From assembly GCF_040545875.1 (NCBI RefSeq), contig NZ_JBEPMR010000010.1: 64,000 nt of DNA; one strand, given 5' to 3'. This stretch comes from Faecalicatena_A orotica (GTDB lineage Bacteria; Bacillota; Clostridia; Lachnospirales; Lachnospiraceae). The translations under genes and the position numbers were made by a program. Below the pieces are notes generated by a model. That model searched no databases. It was not told the DNA's origin and was given only the letters and a program-made list of their open reading frames with translations. This document shows, piece by piece, positions 51,875-60,050 of the stretch. Every line of letters starts with the position of its first letter. Positions within the stretch are counted from its first letter, which is position 1.

Positions 51875-53399
51875 CTGCTTTCACCGTTTCTGTTTTATTC
51901 CCCGTATATTTTCTCATAAAGGTAAGCACGATAAGGAGAATTGCCATGCTCAGGCCAAGTGTAATCCACCATACTTTCACGAATCCGGCGATGATATAGC
52001 CGACTACACACACGATAGCAACTATGACTGCATACTGCATCTGCGTGGATACATGGTTGATATGGTTGCTCTGTGCTCCGGCCGATGACATGACCGTCGT
52101 ATCAGATATCGGGGATACATGATCGCCGCAGACTGCTCCGGCCAGTACCGCTGAAACTGCAATAACCATCATTTCCAGATTCTCTCCGCCTGAGAACATT
52201 GCTACTACGATCGGCACGAGGATTGCAAAAGTTCCCCAGGATGTTCCTGTTGAAAAAGCCAGGAAGATAGCAACTGCAAACATGATTGCCGGAATTAAAA
52301 TACTTGCAGAAGCATTTGCACCCACAATTTCTCTTACAAAGTCGGCAATCTGAAGTGCATCGCCCATTCCCTTCAGGGACCATGCAAAGATCAGAATCGC
52401 TACCGCAGGTATCATCAGTTTAAACCCTTCTACAAAACTGTTCATAAAGCCTTTGAATGTAATGACCTTTCTCGGAAGGTATAAAACAAGCATAAACAGG
52501 ATTGTGATCATCGTCGCAAAGATCAGGCTTGTCTCGGCATCACAGCCAGAAAAAGCTGTCACTATATCTGTTGCGCCTCCAAGAAACCCTGTATAAATCA
52601 TGGCACCAATTGCTGAAACAATCAAAACAGCTACTGGCAGGACAAGGTCGATCACCCGGCCTTTGGAAGAAGATGTCTCTTCTTTTATCTGCTCGAATTC
52701 TTCCGCACCGGTGGTAAATAGATCTCCCCTTGCCGCATTGTCTTCATGCTTCTTCATCAGTCCGAAATCAAAACCGGTAATGATGATATACAATACCATC
52801 GCCAGAGTAAGCAGTGCATACAGATTATAAGGAATTGTCCTCAAAAACAACTGGAATCCTGTAATGCCTGCATCTTCAGGCACATAGGAATTTACTGCTG
52901 CAGCCCAGCTGGAAATAGGTGCGATGATACAGACCGGGGCCGCCGTCGCATCAATAATATATGCAAGCTTCGCCCTGGACACCTTATACCTGTCAGTAAC
53001 CGGCCTCATAACAGACCCAACAGTCAGGCAGTTAAAATAATCATCCACAAAAATCAGCACACCAAGTCCCGTCGTTGCAAGAAGCGCACTCTTCTTCGTC
53101 TTAATCTTGCTGCCCGCCCAGTTTCCATATGCGGCAGACCCTCCCGACTTGGACATCAGTACAATAATCATTCCGAGCAGCACATCAAAAATCAAAATAT
53201 TCAGATTCATGCTGTTCTTCATGATCTCAAAGAATGCCACAAAAGAATCCCACGGCTGGAATCCCGTATACAGCAGCGCCCCCACTGCAACGCCAATAAA
53301 CAGGGAACTGTATACTTCCTTAGTAACAAAAGCCAGAATAATGGCCAGCAGCGGCGGTACCAGCGACCACCATGTTCCGATAAACATTGAACCATCCAT
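51867..53399 (-). CDS. NhaC family Na+/H+ antiporter
   Basis: A 510-residue inner-membrane antiporter with about twelve helices. Family features are FVDDYFNCLTVGSVMRPVTD in the first half and FLAFSTGTSWGTFAILVPIV followed by CGDHVSPISDTTVMSSAGAQ in the second. Relatives exchange Na+ for H+ or for organic acids or amino acids. The start follows AGAGAGG. It is transcribed from a promoter at 53465-53493 together with the C39-like gene. Confidence 0.9.
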   Translation of the reverse strand: MDGSMFIGTWWSLVPPLLAIILAFVTKEVYSSLFIGVAVGALLYTGFQPWDSFVAFFEIMKNSMNLNILIFDVLLGMIIVLMSKSGGSAAYGNWAGSKIKTKKSALLATTGLGVLIFVDDYFNCLTVGSVMRPVTDRYKVSRAKLAYIIDATAAPVCIIAPISSWAAAVNSYVPEDAGITGFQLFLRTIPYNLYALLTLAMVLYIIITGFDFGLMKKHEDNAARGDLFTTGAEEFEQIKEETSSSKGRVIDLVLPVAVLIVSAIGAMIYTGFLGGATDIVTAFSGCDAETSLIFATMITILFMLVLYLPRKVITFKGFMNSFVEGFKLMIPAVAILIFAWSLKGMGDALQIADFVREIVGANASASILIPAIMFAVAIFLAFSTGTSWGTFAILVPIVVAMFSGGENLEMMVIAVSAVLAGAVCGDHVSPISDTTVMSSAGAQSNHINHVSTQMQYAVIVAIVCVVGYIIAGFVKVWWITLGLSMAILLIVLTFMRKYTGNKTETVKADD

Positions 53400-53464
53400 A
53401 AAGTAACCTCTCTCTCATATTTATTCCCACTTGGCAACTGCCGCGAAGGATCGATACTACATAC

Positions 53465-53493
53465 ATTTTAGCGAATTAACGCAAAAGATACAA
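53465..53493 (-). promoter_or_regulatory. Promoter of the NhaC gene
   Basis: On the minus strand TTGTAT (53493-53488) and TAAAAT (53470-53465) are separated by 17 bp, 66 bp before the start codon. Confidence 0.5.
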
Positions 53494-53507
53494 TCTTTTT
53501 TTCAGAA

Positions 53508-53549
53508 AAAACCGCAAAAAAGCGCAAAGAGGTCAGACCCCTTTGCGCT
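53508..53549 (-). terminator. Terminator of the DUF6070-like gene
   Basis: AGCGCAAAG (53521-53529) pairs with CTTTGCGCT (53541-53549), and GGT/ACC inside extend the stem past one mismatch. On the minus strand TTTTTT follows. The loop holds GGTCTGACC, similar to the ends of the multi-hairpin elements elsewhere in the window. Confidence 0.85.
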
Positions 53550-53623
53550 CCGTTTTCAGAATATTCTTAAATTAATGATTTTGTCTTAACGGAAATCTTT
53601 TCCTGAACAAATGTCCGAATGCG

Positions 53624-54871
53624 TTATTGATAGCTCATTCGGGGCATATATCCCGGCATTTTATTCTCTTCTGACTCCAGTACGTGGTTACCAATATACT
53701 GCATATTTCCTTCATCATCGGGCTTTATTCTGACTTCGTGTGTGAATGCACGGTCTGTGCCAGCCTGCAGTAATCCGGCATCAACAGTCAGGATTACGGT
53801 GCCGTCTTCCTGTTCCGTGACTTTTACTACTTCGGGAAACGGCTGGGGCTGAGGGATGACGGTTCCACAGCCCATTGCTTCCCAGCTGTAGGTCTGCTTT
53901 TCTTCTGAATATCCCGGAAATTGCTCCAGCTTTGATGCTGTTATGGGGAAGTAAGATGTTATGACTGATTCATACAGTTCTTTTGGCACACCATCCGGAT
54001 ATTCCTGTTCCTCATACTTTTTTCCGGTTTCCATTGTATACAAAAACTCAAAAACATCATTAAATACAACTTTATCTATACTTGCCTCATCCCAGTCAGT
54101 CAGAAAGAGGTTGTTCCCCATGTAGCTTACAGGCTCGATATATCTGCTGCAGTATTCCCGGCATTCCTGCGGAAGGGGAAGCACCCGGAACATGCTGTGC
54201 ATGTCCATCTCGTGGTTTTTAGACTTGGATGCTTCTATGATGAGCCAGCCTTTTTCTGTGTACTGCCAGTCATAAACTTTTTGTTTTTCCATATAAGAAA
54301 TCCGGAGTTTCTGAGGTTCCTCCCCCCGGGACCAGTCAGCGCCTGCACAGGTCATAACCATCTCTCCTTTCTTGAACTCAAGCCGTCTCCATTCAAAAAC
54401 GCCACTTTTTGTAATGTGGAAAAATTCTGCTTCGGCTTCTTCTCCGGCTGAAGCGTTTTTTAACACCACATCCAGCAATTCTTCATTCTGCATATTACAA
54501 ATGTTTCCTCCGCAGGATACTGTATATCCATTATCTGCCAGACGTCGGGCAAGTTTTTCCATAATCTGGTCCGGCAGAACTACATTATCTGCATTCCCTT
54601 TATCTGCCTGTTCATAAATATTCCAGCATGGCTCCACTGCTTCCAGTATATGTTCTCTTATTCTTTTTTCCTCCTCGCTGCTTATGGTAATCAATTCCGG
54701 TTCGTATTCGTCCGATTCTTCCTGTACATATGACTCAGAAGACTCAGAGCCGCCAGTGTTCTCATTCCTGTCCCCTTTTGTCCTTCCAGATATTCTGCCT
54801 GCATATACTAAAATAGAGATAAGCAGTATTGAAATGCATAATGCTGATATTACATATCTCATTTTCTTCAT
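53624..54871 (-). CDS. Uncharacterised secreted or membrane-anchored protein (DUF6070-like)
   Basis: A 415-residue protein with one N-terminal hydrophobic segment (YVISALCISILLISILVYAG), then a Ser/Glu-rich linker and an extracellular region. It has no lipobox, so it is probably anchored by that segment. It resembles DUF6070 proteins of Clostridia, whose function is unknown. Two Cys (SCGGNIC) may form a disulfide. It has its own promoter with two paired operators and its own terminator. Confidence 0.75.
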   Translation of the reverse strand: MKKMRYVISALCISILLISILVYAGRISGRTKGDRNENTGGSESSESYVQEESDEYEPELITISSEEEKRIREHILEAVEPCWNIYEQADKGNADNVVLPDQIMEKLARRLADNGYTVSCGGNICNMQNEELLDVVLKNASAGEEAEAEFFHITKSGVFEWRRLEFKKGEMVMTCAGADWSRGEEPQKLRISYMEKQKVYDWQYTEKGWLIIEASKSKNHEMDMHSMFRVLPLPQECREYCSRYIEPVSYMGNNLFLTDWDEASIDKVVFNDVFEFLYTMETGKKYEEQEYPDGVPKELYESVITSYFPITASKLEQFPGYSEEKQTYSWEAMGCGTVIPQPQPFPEVVKVTEQEDGTVILTVDAGLLQAGTDRAFTHEVRIKPDDEGNMQYIGNHVLESEENKMPGYMPRMSYQ

Positions 54872-54912
54872 ATTCAGTCTGCCCCTTTCTTTTCATAAAC
54901 AATCCCAATTTC

Positions 54913-54955
54913 TTACATTTGTAATATTTATATTATCTTACGCCTGTAAGATCAA
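54913..54955 (-). promoter_or_regulatory. Promoter of the DUF6070-like gene with two TTAC-N4-GTAA operators
   Basis: On the minus strand TTGATC (54955-54950) and TATAAA (54932-54927) are 17 bp apart. TTACGCCTGTAA (54938-54949) fills the spacer and TTACATTTGTAA (54913-54924) follows the -10. The second contains TACA-NN-TGTA, the BlaI/MecI/CopY-type site, so a repressor of that family is a candidate. No such regulator is seen in the window. Confidence 0.6.
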
Positions 54956-55082
54956 GAAGTCAAGAAAAGAAAATACATGAATAAAACGGTATTGAAACTT
55001 ATATTTTTTGGAAAGCTATTTTATAAAAGTACAGATTAAGAAGACTCTCACGAAAAAAGGAAATTAAGGCGAAAGTGCACAT

Positions 55083-55261
55083 TTTCAAAGGGGTCAGGTT
55101 ACTGTTCACAGGCACGCCTGTAAACAGTAACGCGCCTGCCCATTTAAAGTCGCCTGCGGCGAGGAGGGCAGGCTTATTGGCTGTTTTACGTTACGGCTCC
55201 CAGCCTGTCAGCGTAGTGATAGGCTGGGGAGAGAACAGTAACGTGGTCAGACCCCTTGAAA
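55083..55261. repeat. Multi-hairpin intergenic element C
   Basis: The ends TTTCAAAGGGGTC (55083-55095) and GACCCCTTGAAA (55250-55261) are inverted copies. Three hairpins lie between them: GTTACTGTT/AACAGTAAC (55098-55106/55123-55131) enclosing ACAGGC/GCCTGT; GCCTGCCC/GGGCAGGC (55134-55141/55166-55173); and CCCAGCCT/AGGCTGGG (55199-55206/55221-55228). This gives a cloverleaf-like fold. It ends 19 bp before the next promoter. Confidence 0.75.
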
Positions 55262-55279
55262 TTTTCTACTAAATAACAC

Positions 55280-55326
55280 TTGACAGTTTTAACTGTAACA
55301 CCTATAATTACAGTTAAGAACTGTAA
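55280..55326 (+). promoter_or_regulatory. Promoter of the pentose phosphate operon with two operators
   Basis: TTGACA (55280-55285) and TATAAT (55303-55308) are exact consensus with a 17-bp spacer. ACAGTTTTAACTGT (55283-55296) overlaps the -35, and TTACAGTTAAGAACTGTAA (55308-55326) follows the -10. The shared half-site ACAGTT suggests one repressor bound at both. Confidence 0.75.
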
Positions 55327-55363
55327 TATTTTTGTTTACAATATATGCCAGAAAGGAGATTTT

Positions 55364-56371
55364 ATGAAACATTCTGATATAAATATGGTTACTGGTTATC
55401 TGGGGACTTATTCCTCACCGCTGAGTGAAGGAATTTACCGTTTTACGCTTAATAAAGACACCGGGATTCTCTCCGGGCCGGAATTGTTCTACAGACTGCC
55501 GGACTGTAAGTATTTGTCACTTTACAATAATCTGCTGGCTGCCCCGGTGAAGTCAGGGGATGAGGCCGGGATGAGTCTGTTGGATATTGGGGGAGGTGAG
55601 CCCTCTCTGGCAAGCAAGATTTACGAAGAGGAAACAACAGCCTGCTTTGTTACTCAGGACGGGGATTTTATTTATTCGGCCAATTATCATCAGGGTATTG
55701 TCCTGATCTATAAAAAAACGGACGGCGGCCTTATTTTGTACAAAAGAATTGACATTGCCCCTGGTGCGGGATGCCATCAGATTCTGTTCCATGAACATTA
55801 TATGCTGGTTCCCTGCCTCCTTAAGGATGAGATCCGGATTTTTGACCGCAGCCGGGACTACTGTCCTGCCGGAAGTATATTTTTCCAGTCGGGAACCGGC
55901 CCAAGACACGGGATATTCACGAAGGATCACCGGTATCTTTTTGTCGTCAGCGAATTAAGCAACGAGCTGTACGTTTATCGTGTTGAGAGTGGAATCCGGA
56001 TGACGATGCTCTCTGTTACCCCTCTCTTGACGCAGGAACAGACAAAGCAGTCTTTACAGTCTCCTGCAAGCGCGGCAATCCGTTTTTCACCGGATGAGCG
56101 CCATCTGTATGTATCCACCCGTTTTACAGAAATTATTTCTGTTTTTCAGGTTCAGGAAGGTCAGGTACAGCTGATCCAGCAGACCGGAAGCGGCGGGATT
56201 CACCCGAGAGATTTTGTACTGACAGAAAACGGGGCGTACCTTCTGGCTGTAAACCGCACAGAAGGCGGACTCGTTTGTTTCCCCGTCGATCCGGACAGTG
56301 GGATGATCGGACCAGAGTGTTCCAGAATTCCTGCCCCCGAAGCAGTAAGCATTGTATTAAACGAGGCATAG
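55364..56371 (+). CDS. pgl: 6-phosphogluconolactonase (lactonase beta-propeller family)
   Basis: A 335-residue beta-propeller lactonase that hydrolyses 6-phosphoglucono-lactone, the second step of the oxidative pentose phosphate pathway. Propeller features are TGYLGTYSSPLSEGIYRF, GTGPRHGIFTKDHRYLFVVS and RFSPDERHLYVSTRF, with HPRDFVL near the end. The ATG at 55364 follows GAAAGGAG. It is the first gene of the operon with gnd, zwf and rpiA, which supports the assignment over other lactonases of the family. Confidence 0.87.
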   Translation: MKHSDINMVTGYLGTYSSPLSEGIYRFTLNKDTGILSGPELFYRLPDCKYLSLYNNLLAAPVKSGDEAGMSLLDIGGGEPSLASKIYEEETTACFVTQDGDFIYSANYHQGIVLIYKKTDGGLILYKRIDIAPGAGCHQILFHEHYMLVPCLLKDEIRIFDRSRDYCPAGSIFFQSGTGPRHGIFTKDHRYLFVVSELSNELYVYRVESGIRMTMLSVTPLLTQEQTKQSLQSPASAAIRFSPDERHLYVSTRFTEIISVFQVQEGQVQLIQQTGSGGIHPRDFVLTENGAYLLAVNRTEGGLVCFPVDPDSGMIGPECSRIPAPEAVSIVLNEA

Positions 56372-56423
56372 CTGTTCAGAACCATTATAACGAGAAAACA
56401 AATTGAAAAGGAGAATATAGAAT

Positions 56424-57860
56424 ATGAAACAGACATTTGATATAGGATTAATCGGATTATCCGTCATGGGACGCAGCCTTGCACTGAATATTGCAGATCA
56501 TGGTTTTAAAGTAGCCGGCTATAACCGCAGCCCGGAAGTAACGGAACAGGTGATGAAAGAACACCCCCACGAAAATCTCGGGGCATTCTACAGCCTGGAA
56601 GACCTCCTTGCAGCCCTGAAGAAACCGCGGAAAATCTTTCTGATGATTCAGGCCGGCCGTCCCGTGGATGCCGTGATTGACCAGCTCACCCCATTGCTGG
56701 AGGCCGGAGATATCGTCATGGACGGAGGAAATTCTTACTTTGAGGATACCAACCGCCGCTTTGCAAAGCTTGAGGAAAAGGGCATCCGCTATCTCGGTGT
56801 CGGCGTATCAGGCGGTGAAGAAGGGGCACGGCGCGGGCCGTCCATCATGCCGGGAGGCAGCCGGGAGGCTTATGAGGAAGTAAGCTCAATTCTGGAATCA
56901 ATCGCAGCAAAGGCGATGAACGAGCCATGCTGTACCTACATTGGTCCAAAAGGTGCCGGCCACTATGTAAAAATGGTCCACAACGGGATTGAATATGCAG
57001 ATATGCAGCTGATCGCAGAAGCTTATCTAATGTTAAAATACGCAGGAGGTTTCACAAATGAGGAACTCGCTGCAACATTCCATGAGTGGAACGAAGGCGA
57101 ACTGAAGAGCTATCTGATCGAGATTACCGCGGATATTTTCCGTGAGAAAGATGATCTTGCCCCGGGGTACTTAATTGACCACATTCTGGACAGTGCAAAA
57201 CAAAAAGGGACCGGGCGATGGGCAAGCATCGAATCCCTCCATCAGGGAGTCGACATCTCCATGATCACGGCCGCCTGCAACGCACGCGTAATGTCAAATC
57301 AATTGGAACAGAGAAAAGCAGCCTCTGGGCTGATCCCGGATACCCTTCCGGCACAAAATGCAGAAAACATTCCTTATTCAGGTGATAAAAAAGCCTTTGC
57401 TTCGATGGTGCGCGATGCCCTCTACTCTGGGAAAATCATTGCCTATGCCCAGGGCTTTGCCCTTATGAATGATGCATCCGCACAATTTGAATGGAATCTG
57501 GATCTCGGCAGGATCGCATCCATTTTCCGGGCGGGGTGTATCATTCAGGCTGCATTTTTAAACGATATCACGGAAGCATACCATAGAGACAAAGGACTTC
57601 CAAACCTGATCCTCGATGAATTCTTCCTCGCACGGATCAATCAGAACCAGAACAGTCTTCGGCGTGTCGTTTCCACGGCCATATTAAATGGCCTGCCAGT
57701 TCCTGCTTTTGCAAATGCAGTATCCTATCTGGATGAGTTCCGCTCAAAAGCAAACGGTGCAAACCTGATTCAGGCACAGCGGGACTGCTTCGGCGCCCAC
57801 ACCTTCGAACGAACAGACAGGGATGGGGCATTTCACCATGAATGGAGGGAATCACTATGA
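56424..57860 (+). CDS. gnd: 6-phosphogluconate dehydrogenase, decarboxylating
   Basis: A 478-residue NADP-dependent enzyme turning 6-phosphogluconate into ribulose-5-phosphate and CO2. The cofactor motif is GLIGLSVMGRSLALNIADHG. Other motifs are GVGVSGGEEGARRGPSIMPG and the catalytic KMVHNGIEYADMQLIAEAY. The C terminus is the helical dimer domain. The ATG of zwf lies inside its stop region (ATGA), so the two are translated in sequence. Confidence 0.96.
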   Translation: MKQTFDIGLIGLSVMGRSLALNIADHGFKVAGYNRSPEVTEQVMKEHPHENLGAFYSLEDLLAALKKPRKIFLMIQAGRPVDAVIDQLTPLLEAGDIVMDGGNSYFEDTNRRFAKLEEKGIRYLGVGVSGGEEGARRGPSIMPGGSREAYEEVSSILESIAAKAMNEPCCTYIGPKGAGHYVKMVHNGIEYADMQLIAEAYLMLKYAGGFTNEELAATFHEWNEGELKSYLIEITADIFREKDDLAPGYLIDHILDSAKQKGTGRWASIESLHQGVDISMITAACNARVMSNQLEQRKAASGLIPDTLPAQNAENIPYSGDKKAFASMVRDALYSGKIIAYAQGFALMNDASAQFEWNLDLGRIASIFRAGCIIQAAFLNDITEAYHRDKGLPNLILDEFFLARINQNQNSLRRVVSTAILNGLPVPAFANAVSYLDEFRSKANGANLIQAQRDCFGAHTFERTDRDGAFHHEWRESL

Positions 57861-59254
57861 AAATCCATACAAATATCACCATTTTCGGCGGGACCGGAGA
57901 CCTGACCTTCCGGAAACTGCTGCCAGCCCTCTATACCATGTTCAACACGGGCAAGCTGCCGGAAAACAGCCGTATCGTCATTATTGGACGCAGGGATTAC
58001 GACAGCGGCTCTTACCGGGCTCTGGCAAATGACTGGGTAAAGAAATTTTCCAGACTCCCTTATTCCGCAGAGACCTTCGACGCATTTTCCGGTCAGATCG
58101 ATTATTTCCGCATGGATTTGTCGAACCCGAAAGATTACCGGCGTCTTGATGAATATTTTTCAAAGGATGACATTGGCTCACATATCTTCTATCTTGCCGT
58201 AGCCCCCAGATTCTTTTCCGTGATTGCAGACGGACTAAAAACGGTGGAAGGGGCATGTCAGGGGAAGGTCATCATAGAAAAACCGTTCGGCGAAAACCTT
58301 GAGGCCGCGAAAAAATTAAACGAAGAACTGGAGAGTCATTTCGGCCCGGAACAGATCTACCGCATCGATCATTATCTGGGGAAAGAAATGGTCCGCAATA
58401 TTCAGGCAATAAGATTTACCAACCCTATCTTTACCGACATCTGGAATTCCCGCTACATCGAGTCCGTGCAAATCTCTGCTCTGGAAGACGTGGGTGTGGA
58501 GACAAGAGGCGGTTACTATGATGCCAGCGGCGCACTGAAGGATATGGTACAGAACCACCTTTTCCAGATCCTCTCAATCGTTGCAATGGAGCAGCCGGAA
58601 GTATTCAACAGTACCCATATGCATACCGCACAGGTGGAAGTACTAAAATCCCTTAGTCCTGTGGGGCAGGCAGAAATCGAAGATACACTTGTGCTGGGCC
58701 AGTATGAAGGTTACCGTGAAGAACCTCTGGTATCCCCTGACTCCAACACAGAAACCTTTGCCGGACTGCGGCTCTACATTGACAATGAACGCTGGAGGGG
58801 GACGCCATTTTATATCCGGACAGGGAAAAAGACAGGCACGCGGCAGATGGAAGTTTCTATCGTTTTTCGCCGTTCCATGCCGGAAGTGGAGCCAAATGTC
58901 CTGATCATCAAAATCCAGCCGACAGAAGGCGTTTACCTCCAGTTCAATATCAAACGCCCCGGCGATACCGATGATATCATCCCGACAAAAATGGATTTCT
59001 GCCAGAACTGCGATCTTGTACATCAGCTGAACACCCCGGAGGCTTATGAGCGGCTTCTCACCGCATGCATAAACAGCGAGCGTTCATGGTTCTCACAGTG
59101 GGATCAGATCGAAATCAGCTGGAATTATATCGAACAGCTGAAACAACTTTTTACAAAAAAAGGGCTAAAGGTTTATCCCTATGCCCCGGGAACACACGGT
59201 CCGAAAGAGTCCAATGAATTTCTGGCACGCACAGGGCACCAGTGGATGGAATAA
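57857..59254 (+). CDS. zwf: Glucose-6-phosphate 1-dehydrogenase
   Basis: A 465-residue enzyme that starts the oxidative pentose phosphate pathway and makes NADPH. It has the nucleotide-binding motif IFGGTGDLTFRKLLPALY and the substrate motif RIDHYLGKEMVRNIQAIRF with catalytic His. It also has a KGVQ-like region and RWRGTPFYIRTGKK in the C-terminal domain. The start at 57857 has GGAGGG upstream and overlaps the gnd stop. It is followed by rpiA 24 bp later. Confidence 0.96.
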   Translation: MKIHTNITIFGGTGDLTFRKLLPALYTMFNTGKLPENSRIVIIGRRDYDSGSYRALANDWVKKFSRLPYSAETFDAFSGQIDYFRMDLSNPKDYRRLDEYFSKDDIGSHIFYLAVAPRFFSVIADGLKTVEGACQGKVIIEKPFGENLEAAKKLNEELESHFGPEQIYRIDHYLGKEMVRNIQAIRFTNPIFTDIWNSRYIESVQISALEDVGVETRGGYYDASGALKDMVQNHLFQILSIVAMEQPEVFNSTHMHTAQVEVLKSLSPVGQAEIEDTLVLGQYEGYREEPLVSPDSNTETFAGLRLYIDNERWRGTPFYIRTGKKTGTRQMEVSIVFRRSMPEVEPNVLIIKIQPTEGVYLQFNIKRPGDTDDIIPTKMDFCQNCDLVHQLNTPEAYERLLTACINSERSWFSQWDQIEISWNYIEQLKQLFTKKGLKVYPYAPGTHGPKESNEFLARTGHQWME

Positions 59255-59278
59255 ACAAGAAAAGGGGGCTGGTAAAAA

Positions 59279-59956
59279 ATGACCGAAGAATTAAAGAAGG
59301 CCGCTGCCCTGAAGGCGGCGGAAGAAATCAGAAGCGGCATGATGCTCGGACTGGGCACCGGCTCCACTGTTTACTATCTGGTTCAGCATCTCGGCGATCT
59401 GGCCGCCGCGGGCCTTCAGATCCATGCTACGGCAACCTCCCGTGCCACGGAAGACCTGGCCCGGCAAAATGGGATTCCACTCGTTGATATAGCAAAAGTC
59501 AGAGAAATCGATCTGGCAATAGACGGAGTCGATGCGATAGATCCTGCATATCAGGCAGTCAAAGGAGGCGGAGGTGCCCTGTTCCGCGAAAAGGTGATTG
59601 CCACCAGAGCAAAGCGGGTCATCTGGATCATGGATGAGCGAAAACTCATGCCCCACTTAAGCCACGTCCCACTTCCTGTAGAAACTGCGCCTTTCGGATA
59701 CCATTTTACCGAAAAAAAAATAAAGGACCTTGGATTTATCCCGGAGCTTCGAACGCGGGACGGCGAAATATTTATCACTGACAATGGGAATTATATTCTT
59801 GACCTGGCTGGAAACGCTGATATGGATTATCGAATCATGGCACATAAACTGAAAGAAATAACCGGCATTCTGGAAACCGGATTTTTCAGTCCGATATGCG
59901 AGAAAATCATCGTTGGAACTAAAAATGGAGTCATCGTAAAAACGAAAGAAAGATAA
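59279..59956 (+). CDS. rpiA: Ribose-5-phosphate isomerase A
   Basis: A 225-residue enzyme that interconverts ribulose-5-phosphate and ribose-5-phosphate. It has the phosphate-binding GLGTGSTVYYLVQHL, AIDGVDAIDPAYQAVKGGGG (catalytic region) and a C-terminal GNADMDYRIMAHKL. The start follows AAGGGGGC. It is the last gene of the operon and is followed by a strong terminator. Confidence 0.95.
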   Translation: MTEELKKAAALKAAEEIRSGMMLGLGTGSTVYYLVQHLGDLAAAGLQIHATATSRATEDLARQNGIPLVDIAKVREIDLAIDGVDAIDPAYQAVKGGGGALFREKVIATRAKRVIWIMDERKLMPHLSHVPLPVETAPFGYHFTEKKIKDLGFIPELRTRDGEIFITDNGNYILDLAGNADMDYRIMAHKLKEITGILETGFFSPICEKIIVGTKNGVIVKTKER

Positions 59957-59960
59957 AGAT

Positions 59961-59997
59961 AAGAAGCTGCCGCAGCAGCTTCTTTTTGTTTTTTGAA
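59961..59997 (+). terminator. Terminator of the pentose phosphate operon
   Basis: AAGAAGCTGC (59961-59970) pairs with GCAGCTTCTT (59975-59984), followed by a T-rich run. Confidence 0.85.
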
Positions 59998-60050
59998 TCC
60001 TGATAGAATCCTGATAATTAAACCCTATACTTGGAATTTGATTCTTACCC

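Noticed and set aside
55083..55261. tRNA or other known RNA suggested by the cloverleaf-like fold of element C
   Set aside because: The arm lengths, loops and lack of tRNA consensus bases do not fit; the inverted ends fit a repeat element better.
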